Source of the DNA: Argentina anserina
Lineage: Eukaryota; Streptophyta; Magnoliopsida; Rosales; Rosaceae
Assembly: GCF_933775445.1 (NCBI RefSeq)
Contig: NC_065877.1
Span: 21,576,001 to 21,640,000, forward strand
Length of the DNA stretch: 64,000 nt
Direction of reading: 5' to 3'
Both the position numbers and the translations under genes were made by a program. This document shows, piece after piece, positions 10,754 through 20,699 of this stretch; positions within the stretch are counted from its first letter, which is position 1, and each line of letters begins with the position of its first letter. The notes beneath the pieces were generated by a model that had not been told where the DNA came from, ran no database searches, and saw only the letters and a list, made by a program, of their open reading frames with translations.

Positions 10754-11398
10754 AATGGTAAATTCCTCCTATAGTATTAGATGTTTGGCTACTTAGATAA
10801 TTTAGTATCTGATGTATGAAATTGACAATTTAGTACTTAAAGTTCTCAAATCTAGGTCATTTTGGAACTTATGTCTCCTTTGACAATATTTGCAGGGTTA
10901 TTTCCGTCATCCTAGCTCTATTTTACTTCATTTTTTCATTTACCTCTAAATTGCCTCTAAATTATCACCAAAAATTTGATAACTCATCCACTTAGTATTT
11001 ATGATGATTTACGTATATAAGTTTTAATAATGTAGCTATCAATCTAAATTAATTTTAGTTATTAAAAAAATATGTTTTTGAATAAAAAATTAAAATTGCA
11101 TAAAGGAAATTTATTTCCTTTGCGGAAAATAATTAGCATGCTATAAGTATATTAATGAAAAAATTATTAACGATATATGCGAAGTAGATGCTAAGTGGAG
11201 TAGATATATCAATTTAATTATCTCTAAAGAGATGTAATTTTATAAGAAGAAATGAAGAAAAATATGATCAAAATTGATAGGAGTACCAAAATGGCTTACA
11301 AATGAGAACTTCAGGTACCAAATTGTCCGTTTTCATACATCAGGTACTAAATTGTCCAAGTAACTATGCATCAGGTACCATATGAGAAATTATCCATT
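10754..11398. mobile_element. MITE with ~110-bp terminal inverted repeats
   Basis: The first ~110 bases, starting AATGGTAAATT, reappear inverted at the right end, starting AATGGATAATT. Clear shared blocks are ACAATTTAGTAC, CTGATGTATGAAA, AAGTTCTCA and CATTTTGG. The ~420-bp interior is AT-rich and non-coding. I could not define the target-site duplication, so the superfamily is open. Confidence 0.75.
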
Positions 11399-12305
11399 CT
11401 GGTTTGAGTTGTGAACCTGAAATCTACGTATGCACTCGGAAGTTATGCATGTATGCCATCAAATTCAAGATAATCGATTATCTTTTATATTTAATTTTTC
11501 TTAAATATATTTTTTGAGATGTGATGAGTAAGGTATATTGCCGAACTGGTAATTCAATAGTAGGTTTCGTTCATTGTTTAGTAGTTTTTCGGTTGAAACT
11601 TTTAGAGATTGATATTTGTACAATTGTACATTAATTAGTTATTAGGACTTAGGAGCTGAAAGGTCAAGAAGAAAAAGTTTGATCGAGAAGTGAGTTAAAT
11701 TAAGAAAATCTGCACCATTGAATAAATAAGGATGTATTTAGCCACTATTTGTGTGTGTACGTAAAAATCCTTTGGTCATATATTATTCTTATAAGGAAAT
11801 GCTTTTCTCGTTTTTGATTGTGGAAGACTTAATCAAACGATAAACTTGCTCGTGGAGATCTCGATTACCATGCATGTGTGGAAGATATGAAGGCGTTCAT
11901 TTTTGTACAAAGAAGCCGGTTACCAATCGCGTTGTACTCGTGTTGAGCTGTATTCGTTAATTATTATATTGTTCGATCAGTTTATTTGCAAAATGACGAC
12001 AAAGTTTCATTTCAAGGTGCCACTGAGTTGCTCTTACGCTACACAATATATAAAGCTACCGTTACATACGAAAAAATGAAATCTAACGAATAGAAGAAGA
12101 AAGACATATGCCATCCGCCATCAACAATATTTTGTTGATATGATGCACGATTCAAACTAGACCTAAAATTCTTGGCCGAGAGAAGCACTAAGATGAGGAA
12201 CCTACAGGTCCTCATCAAAATTATTTCGGAGACTTGGAATTGCGCCCCCCTATCCCCCATCATTCTTCCAATGAACTTCTGTCTGATCGATTCTTGAACA
12301 TTAAT
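11399..12305. other. Intergenic AT-rich stretch
   Basis: Nothing supported. This is the 3' flank of small gene B. Confidence 0.5.
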
Positions 12306-13182
12306 TCAATCTGAAGCTATGTACGGACTTGGTGGGGCTATCTCGAATAGGACATCATCTGAAATTGGTTTTGTCGGAGTATTAGGTTTCGGAGGTGGCG
12401 GTGGTGAACGTTTTGGGGCATAATCATTATCTTTGTACTTCAGAAACCAGGTCCTTTGTAACCCTGCATACACTGAAAATATAGATAATTTAGTACTTAT
12501 GTGATTCCTAGAAGATAAACACTCATATACTGAAACCAGGTCCTTTGATCCGTTGACATATAAGCAGTTTATAGTTTTAACCAACAAAAATATTCATAAG
12601 ATTTAAGGGAATGGGATCCCCTTTGGTATCAAGTGGTACGTACCGGTACCACACCCGTGTTGACCTGCTACAGAAAATTAATTATGTGTAAAGGAATTTT
12701 AAATATATTTGTGCCGAAACATATATTGGCTGATCATCAATTTACCGATCAGTAACAGTCTCCCTAAGTCGTACCACAGATAAAAACTAGGTATGAGTGT
12801 ATGACAGTACGTGAAAGATGCGGCACTCAACTTTATAAGACTAGGGTTTGCAATGCAGTCTGCTTGTTAGTTGTGAAGTTCAGGAGGATATATATAACTA
12901 GAGATTAAGAATTAGATCTATCTGCAGAAAGAGGCCTGATAAGGGCTGAAGTAGTTAGGCCCCGCTGGGTTATAGATTCATATACAATCAGGAACTAATT
13001 GCATGCGCAGAAGCTTCAAACCCAGCTAATTAACGAGAAAAACCAGCAAGCTACATACCTCTTGAAGTAGTTAGTTCAGCTAAAGCAGTAGTACCCAAAG
13101 AGATCTGGAAAGAGCTAATCATAAGAACAATGAGAATTATGGGTTTGAGGATGACCATCTTCATCTTCTTCTTCTTTGGCAT
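12306..13182 (-). CDS. Small secreted proline-rich peptide precursor B (DNDY-SPPPPPK)
   Basis: Exon 1 (13182 to 13059) encodes 41 residues: MPKKKKMKMVILKPIILIVL, then a hydrophobic stretch and an Ala/Thr-rich end, a good signal peptide. It ends in phase 1 at GTATGT. The last exon (12463 to 12306) starts after TGCAG in the matching phase and encodes 51 residues. They include KYKDNDYAPKRSPPPPPK and the end APPSPYIASD before TGA. A 21-base mini-exon (12664 to 12644, between GCAG and GTACGT) fits the phase and would add seven residues. The product is then 93 or 100 residues. DNDY is a good context for tyrosine sulfation and the prolines for hydroxylation, as in known plant peptide hormones. That role is inference. 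Copy C is closest. Confidence 0.6.
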
Positions 13183-13748
13183 GCTAGCTACTGGACTCAG
13201 TAGACATATTTATATATATACCAATTAGACAGTTACATATTATATCACTCTCAACGGCACGTGCTTAACCTGCTCCATTATATTTACAGCAAGGGATGGA
13301 TAGGTAAACAACACTTGCCATCTACAAGCTGGTATATGCTGCATGCAGGTCCCCCTCACATGAATAATTATTTCACTAATTTTTAAATTATTATATAGTT
13401 ATTGGGAGTTTCCTTAATTTAAGTTGTGAATATCTGTGTTGCGACGATTCGTGTAATTTTAATTTGTACCATCTTTTAATTGATTTTACATGTAGTAGGA
13501 ACAAGCAGGAACGTACCAACCTAGAGAAACAACAAGCTGGTATCTGGAATCTTGCTTAGTCGAACAACGTTGCTAATTGAAATTAAAAACCTACTGTGCG
13601 TTTATTTAATACAGAGTTTTCTCAATTTTGCCGGATTTTTCATGCATGGTGAAAGTAATTAAGCTTGGATTTCAATCATTTCATATGTGAAGCATGCATG
13701 AAGTTACGCTATGAGGGCTTCTTCGATCATCCTTCCTTAAGCTGATGA
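13183..13748. other. 5' flank of small gene B
   Basis: AT-rich promoter-side DNA. A possible minus-strand TATA-like run lies at about 13211-13222 (TATATATAT). Nothing else supported. Confidence 0.4.
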
Positions 13749-13756
13749 TTGGGGAT

Positions 13757-16112
13757 AGGGGTGGACACGGACACCCGAAATTCGAAAAAAATCATATCCG
13801 AATTCAAACCGAATCCGAAAAAATCGAAAAAAAAAAAATCGAACCGAAAATTAAAAAATCGAACCGAACCGATTATGTTTGGGTTGAGTTTTGGGTTTAG
13901 TCCCTCATAAACCGAATAAAACTGAACCGGCCCAAATAACTCGAAGTCAACGGTCAACGTCATCGTTTGATATATGTTTACTTTTATTATTTAAAAAAAA
14001 AGTAAAACTAAAGCAACATAAACTTAATTGATTTAATCAATCTTGCGGTCTCTCTCATATCTCAGACAAAAAAAACTTATGATCCTCTTTCTTTCTAAAT
14101 CCTCACTCCTTAGTTTAGCACTATAGTAAAAGTTCACTTCATTCTGCAAAACTAGTCCATATAACTCCTCCCTCCTCTCTATTCCTTCGATCTCCATTTT
14201 CCGTCGCTTCTTTCTGTACCGTCACTCTAAAAATTGAATTCTCTAATCAATGATTCTATTAATGTTCCATATTCTCAGCGAATAAGTATCAATAACGGCT
14301 CACATGAGACATTAGTGGACACTTAGGTGATTGCCAACTTTTACAGGCCGGGCCTTGCGGGCTTGTATTAGAAAAAAATATATAATACTCTCATTTAAGG
14401 GTTTGAAACAATAAAATTATAAAACATCCTAAAAAAGTCACAAATAAATTTTAATTTTAAAATATTGTCGATCGACACCAATAGATGTGATAGATATATA
14501 TATATATATATATTTAGGGATCTTGTAAAAATTTCATCCGTTTTGAACATGATTTGATCGTCCGTACCTACGGATAACAAAAAAAGAAGCGTTTTGACAT
14601 ATTGAAACCCCATTGACCGGGGCTTTGCCAAATAGATTTCTTCAGTGCGACTGCGCACGATATGTAACAAAAATGAGGTGATTTCAGATATGCAAACGGC
14701 TTTCGGCGTTCGAATATTTGTAATAGGTCCTCCCTCAGGACATATTAGTGGTGTTTTCGATTTACCGAAAATTCCGACTGTCAAAAAAGGTCTGAATTGG
14801 ATGGAATTTTTATAGGGTCACTAAATATATATACCGATTACATCGGATGGTGTCGATCGATCCCTAGAAGTTTCCTTCATATAGTCGCTTCATAATGCGA
14901 TGTTTTATTTTAAACCTAATATAAAGGTTATGATACATTAGTTGACACTTAGGCGATCGCCGACTCTAATTCGAAATATGGTCGATCGACACCAGCAGAT
15001 GTGATCAGTATATATATTTAGGGACCCCGTAAAAATTTCGTCCGTTTTGGACATGGTTTGACCGTTCGTACCAACGGTTAACTAACAAAGAGGCGTTTTA
15101 ACATATTGAAACTCCATTGACCGGGGCTTTTCCAAATAGATTTCTTCAGTGCGACCGCGCACGATATGTAATAAAAATTAGGTGATTTCAGATATGCAAA
15201 CGGCTTTCGGCGTTCGCATATTTGTAATAGGTCGTCCCTTATGACATATTAGTGGTGTTTTCGATTTACTGAAAATTCCGACGGTCAAACGAGGTCCAAA
15301 TTAGATGAAATTTTTATAGGGTCACTAAATATATATACCGATCACATCGCCTGGTGTCGATCAATCCCTAGAAGTTTCATTCATATAGTCGCTTCATAAT
15401 GCGATAGTTTTATTATAAACATATTATAAAGGTTATGATACATTAGTGGACACTTCGACGATTGATAACTCCAGTTCGAAATATGATCGATCGACACTAG
15501 CAGATGTGATAAGTATATATATTTAGGAAACCCGTAAAAATTTCGTCCGTTTTGGATATTGATTGACCGTCCGTACCTATGGTCAACAAAAAAAATGTGT
15601 TTTGACATATTAAAATCCTAATTAACCGGGGCTTTACCAAATGAGTTTTTTTTGTCCGACCGCACACAATCGGTGACAAAAATTAGGTGATTTCATATAT
15701 GCAAACGGCTTTTGGTGTTCGCATTTTGGTAATGTGTCTTTCCTTATGACATATTAGTATTGTTTTTGGGTAAAAGCTCATCAGGCTTGCGGGCCTCCAC
15801 GAGCTTTTCGGATACGCGGGCTAAATGATGAGACATAAGTCAATTAGGTATGAAATAATCATTAGATCATTAGTTTTTCATCTTTATGTTAAATTTTGTA
15901 ATTTTAAAATTAATATATAATATTACGTATTTTATATACGAGTAAAACTGAAAAAAAAAATTTTAACCGAACCGAACCATACAGATTTAGTTAGATTGTG
16001 GGTCACAATCTCTAAAATAAAAAAATCGAACCGAACTGAACCGAATTTAAAATTTAAATTAGGTTATGAATTTTGTCCAAAACCGAACCGGATGGATTGT
16101 GTCCACCCCTAC
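13757..16112. mobile_element. Non-autonomous hAT-like element carrying satellite repeats
   Basis: The ends are AGGGGTGGACAC on the left and GTGTCCACCCCT(AC) on the right, inverted copies of each other. They are flanked by a perfect 8-bp duplication TTGGGGAT (13749-13756 and 16113-16120), the size typical of hAT elements. The subterminal regions at both ends are rich in CCGAACCGA-type repeats. No transposase frame is present. The middle holds about three copies of a ~504-bp tandem repeat. Confidence 0.85.
14290..15775. repeat. Tandem ~504-bp repeat, about three copies
   Basis: The block containing CACTTAGGCGATCG starts near 14319, 14946 and 15448. The block TTTCTTCAGTGCGAC recurs near 14637 and 15141, with a diverged copy near 15645. 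Copies 2 and 3 are spaced ~502 bp. Copy 1 carries an extra ~113 bp near 14341-14470. Copy 3 is truncated. Short open frames here are not conserved between copies and are not genes. Confidence 0.88.
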
Positions 16113-16602
16113 TTGGGGATCTATCCTCAGGTTGCACCACACAACGCAAAGCTAAAGGCATGCAGAAATATAGAACGACATGATGATATAATTGAGCCTC
16201 ATGCTCGTAGCGCCATGCAACAAGTAAAACCTGTCATATCGTCTGAAAAAAACATCTTTATTTTTGTAGATCCATTCGTAGCTGTCATCATATAATAATT
16301 TCTCTTAGTCACTACGTAAAAGCACAAACTATACGAATACATATACATATACGTAGCCAATAAGTGTCATTTATTAAGATACTAGCATACACGTTGAAAT
16401 ATACATACATGAAAATTACAATGATGATGCTGCACGTATCTGCAGTGATATACAGTATAATCATCTGATGCACCAGAGCTTAAATCAGAAGTAGTTACTA
16501 CGAAGTTTGGACAAAAGTTGTGCTATGATGAGTGTGACTTGCGAGCCCTATATATATCTTAGCAATTATTTTCAATTGGTGTGAAGCTTAAATACATGCA
16601 AT

Positions 16603-17276
16603 TCAAGCGGAAGCCATGTATGGACTTGGAGGAGCTCTATCGGATAGGAGATCTATTGAAATTGGTACTGGTGTTGGTCCAGATTTCGGAGGTGGTGGTG
16701 GTGAAGGTTTTGGAGCATAGTCATCATCTCTGTACTTCATACTCTAGATAAAAATATGAATAAACTTAATCAGTTGTGTGATTATCGAAAGCTAATGCTA
16801 AATCCAGAAGTATATATAATGACCAGATATATAACAATTAGTGATTTTATCCAAAGCATATATAATTGTAACACTGGACCAGAAAATTATATATAGTTTA
16901 CCGATGCAGTTTGGGTTATGAAATGCAACTAAGCACATGCTGTCAAAGCTAGTAGCATGTGTTTTAGGACAAGATGAATCTCGATGTGGAAATCTTTGAA
17001 AGATGCTTACAAGATAAACATGATATTCATTCAATAACTGAGGGGCATAATATACATGCAAGAAGGAATTATGAAGAGCTTTCCGAATCCCTCTGAGCAG
17101 CTTAAAGGTCCATTACATAGAGGAAAACCACCCTGCATGCATGTACGCGTGATCGACTGACCTTGTGAGTTTCTCCTTGATTCGACCAAATTAGCACCCC
17201 AGGAAATTTGTAAAGAGCTGATCAGAACAATGATGAATATGTTTTTGAGCATTGCCATCTTCATCTTCTTTGGCAT
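16603..17276 (-). CDS. Small secreted proline-rich peptide precursor C (DDDY-SPPPPPK)
   Basis: Exon 1 (17276 to 17162) encodes 38 residues: MPKKMKMAMLKNIFIIVLIS, then SLQISWGANLVESRR, a clear signal peptide. It ends in phase 1 at GTCAGT, as in A and B. The last exon (about 16743 to 16603) encodes MKYRDDDYAPKPSPPPPPK, then a Pro/Ser-rich stretch, and ends APPSPYMASA before TGA. That tail is nearly identical to copy B (APPSPYIASD). At least one middle exon is needed to fix the phase, and I could not place it. Probably a secreted peptide precursor, with Tyr in an Asp-rich context followed by Ser-Pro5-Lys. An AT microsatellite sits 27 bp upstream of the ATG. Confidence 0.6.
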
Positions 17277-17300
17277 AATACTGGCAGGACTGATCACCAG

Positions 17301-17302
<2 letters not shown>

Positions 17303-17352
<50 letters not shown>
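17303..17352. repeat. (AT)~25 microsatellite in the promoter/leader of gene C
   Basis: About 50 bases of uninterrupted AT begin 27 bp upstream of the gene C start codon. Confidence 0.95.
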
Positions 17353-17356
<4 letters not shown>

Positions 17357-17996
17357 CGTTCATGTAGTCATGGTTTTGTTTTATATGATCGTCTAATATA
17401 AATTGTGATTGACTTTACATAAATATAGTAAATGCTTATAAAGACAGCAAGTCTGGAATCTTAATTTCTTTATATGTGCCTGCGATTCCAGGCATGTGAC
17501 TAATATTCAACAGTGTTTGGTTGTTCGATCTTGTTAACATTTGTTTTACTACCTTCTCCCTATAATTTTAAAATATATAGGAGCCTAGGGCAGAATACAT
17601 GTTTATTTAAAAAATTACTTAGGGGTACTATATCGTATTTAAATTAATTAAAAACTTATTTTTCATATTTCTTATACAAATTAGGACATAAACTCAAGTA
17701 CAAAAAATAAGTAAAATAAAACTGATTAATTAATTAATGTAAAAATATCCAAAATACCCTTATTTTCGTGAAAATTACCAAATGTTACTCCTAAATCTAA
17801 CAAATTTATCTCTTCTCATTTTTTAGTTTTTTTTTTCTGGTAAATTTAAGTTTTCCGGCCAAACCACCTGAAATTTGAAGGTGAGCCAATATATAAAGTT
17901 GTTCCTTACGTCATGGGCTTTCATTTAAGTATCATATTGCATATGTTTTGAATTCGAATTTTGCCTACTAAAAACCATAGCAGCAGTTAGTTTCTC

Positions 17997-18315
17997 AGTT
18001 GACAGTAGCAGCTAGATTTATAGTTGACAGTAACATGTATATTCCAAGTCGACAGTAGCAGTTAGATTTATAGTTGACAGTAGCATGTACCTTCCAAGTC
18101 GATAGTAGCAGGTGTTTTCCAAGTCGATAGTAGCAGCTGGTTTTTAACTCGACAATAGCAGTTAGTTTTTATAGTCGATAGTAGCAATTACTTATTATAG
18201 TTGACAGTAACAGTTAGTTTTTATAGTCGATAGTAACAATTAGTTTTTATAGTCGACAGTAGCAGGTAGTTTTTATAATTGACAGTAGCAGATAACCTCT
18301 CCATTGATGGTAACA
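17997..18315. repeat. Minisatellite, ~12 units of ~26 bp
   Basis: Repeats of the form TAGTCGACAGTAGCAGTTAG followed by TTTTTA occur about 12 times with variation in the C/T and G/A positions. Flanking DNA (17550-17996) is AT-rich and shows no gene. Confidence 0.92.
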
Positions 18316-19723
18316 AACACTATTAGTCAAAGAGGGGTAAAAAAGTAAAATATTTTTATGACATGTGGTAATTTGCCATCATTTAGTCCTTATTTGTAAA
18401 TTTTTGTCCTTATTTGTTCTATCAAATTAAGTAGTGAGTAATTTGTAAACTAAATTGTTGTCTGGTATTTTTGAGTAGTTTGTTAATGTTTATTTGCATT
18501 TCGATCAACTTGAGGTCTTAGGCGGTTTATTTTCTATTTTAGAAATTAGGTTGTTAATTAAATTACTTTCATATATGCTTGAGGCTTGTTAATAGCCTCG
18601 TTAATTATCAATAAAGGTACCGGTCATATTGCTTGCAGCCCACATGCCTGATTTACTTTGCATAAGCACAACATATGATGTAATTAACCATCCTTATGGC
18701 CATTATTTAACAATACAATTTTGTGGGTTTAAAAAAATGCAGAGGTTTTACTAAATTAAGGATTGAAGTATCGTTCAAAGTCAGCCACATTTTTAGACAA
18801 CACATACATTTCACTATATTTAACAGCTCATATCATACCACAATATCATTTAATCAAAGTCGATAACTTAGATATTTATTAAATAAGCTATCACATAAGA
18901 TGAGATTAACATACCTACTACGAAAAAATGTGGTTCACCTTGCAATACTGCAACCTATGGCTCAAAGCTGCACAATTAACTTTAGATTTGAAAGTAAAAA
19001 TAAATAAACAATATATAAAAAGACTCGCATCTCATCAGCACGATTAGTGGGTAAGTACTAAATTAAATAGTAGACTTAATTCCAATTAAATAGAGGAGTT
19101 GTTAGCTATGGTAATCTCAAGCATATATATATATATATATATTTAGCGTGCAAGTATAATAATTCAGGGCAGTTAATTTGTTTGATCAGCAGTTGATCAA
19201 AAGAGAAGCTTTATGCAGTTTGATTTGATCAACAGTTGCTACCCCTCGTGTAGTGTTTGGTTGTTAAGACTATATTTTCTTGGAAAGTTAGCTAGAAATG
19301 ATTCAAGAACGTACAACCAAGAGAAAAGAAGACGGAGATACAAGGTAGAAAACTAGAAATATTAGAAAACTGAAAACATATTGAACAAAAGGCCGATAAG
19401 GGCTTTCTCAATGAGGCCGTTTATCCTTAATTCTGTATAGGGCTTGACTCGATCCTTTACTTTTGTGGGTTTGCTATCAATAAGACCCCCTACAAGAGGA
19501 CAAAAGGTTTCACTTCTAAACCCAAAAGGTACGACATGTAATCAATAGGCCTGATGATGTTTGTTTTAAGAGCGCACTCTTCTTGTGAAGGTTATTAAGC
19601 TTTTGAGTAGGGATGGGATAGTACGAGATTATGTTAATCCTGCAACCTGTCTCACTATTTAAACCCGGGACGGGAGCGGAACGGCTCTTGCACATTTTAT
19701 ATTTCATCCTATTGGGATTAATG
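18316..19723. other. Intergenic AT-rich stretch
   Basis: A short AT tract lies near 19121-19141. No gene supported. Confidence 0.5.
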
Positions 19724-19731
19724 ATAGGAAA

Positions 19732-20172
19732 CAATGTTTTAAAAAACTCGTCTCAAGACTCGCCTGATTATAAAAAACTTAAAGCTATTTACATAACACT
19801 TATGTTTTTCGGTCTGGACACCGAGGCTCGCCTTTTACGCTTTATGTTACGTTTTTACGCATTTTACACATTTTACTATGCCTTAGAAAATAATATTTTT
19901 AAGTATCTTTTTATATTTATTTATATAATGTGTTTAATTTGAGGAAAACTATCTAAAGCGTTTGGATTATGAATTTCATTATATCTAAATGCAATAAATT
20001 GGTAAGTTCTTATGTATATTTGTTCTTTTTGTATGTGTATAATTATATATTTACACATTTAACTACTAATTTTTTTTATAACATAAAGCTTACGCCTTAT
20101 GTGCTTCAAGTTCTAAGGCTCAAGGCCATCAAGAAAACGCCTTGGGGTACGCCTTCGCATTTTAAAACATTG
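19732..20172 (+). mobile_element. MITE copy 1 (CAATGTTTTAAAA family)
   Basis: The ends are CAATGTTTTAAAA and TTTTAAAACATTG. The interior matches 53384-53825 in inverted orientation along its full length. The flanks ATAGGAAA and ATGGGAAG agree at six of eight positions, consistent with a decayed 8-bp duplication of hAT type. Small open frames inside are not genes. Confidence 0.85.
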
Positions 20173-20224
20173 ATGGGAAGGACCCAATCCCACCTTCACC
20201 TTCCTCGAATTTGAATAATTTTTT

Positions 20225-20624
20225 TTAATTTTGTAAGAGGGTGTTTTGTTGAGGTTGTATGACAATGATATTAACATGGCCGAATCTAAAATTGATCACC
20301 ATTTGTCTGAATAAGCGAAGACTAGGCCCAGCAAGTCTCGAAGGACAATGAATCCTAAGAAGCTTGTTGTTATATCCATCCCGGCAGCTCATCTACACCT
20401 TGTTCACAACAGTGACCTGTCATGGCTTATATTACAATCAGTAAAGGACTTACATTGCTGTCAATAAAAGAGTTTGGCAAGAAGTGTGTGACATGGGAGC
20501 TGAAAACATGAGTTTCAGAAGAAGAGATTAGAATAATGGTGCTAAGGAGATTTTGACTTGTGAAAGAGAGGTTTTTGGGACTGATTTGAATTAACAAGGA
20601 TGAAAAAAACAGAAGATGGAGCAT
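20225..20624 (-). pseudogene. Possible remnant of a small secreted protein gene (S1-like?)
   Basis: On the minus strand a TATA-like TTTATAAATAC lies near 20686-20696. An ATG at 20624 opens a frame starting MLHLLFFSSLLIQISPKN, and a strong donor-like AAT|GTAAGT follows near 20450. Downstream, after an AG near 20419, a frame reads VTVVNKV, a stop, then MSCRDGYNNKLLRIHCPS. The latter is faintly like the IHC-S segment of plant self-incompatibility S1-type secreted proteins. The in-frame stop and weak similarity make this speculative. Confidence 0.2.
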
Positions 20625-20699
20625 GACAGCAGAAGAGTACTTGCTAGCTTAACCGTCTCTCCTCCCTGTTTATAGCATAGCATAATGTATTTATAAATT

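Noticed and set aside
14395..15679. Open frames in the 504-bp repeats
   Set aside because: Frames and stops differ between repeat copies, so they are not maintained as proteins.
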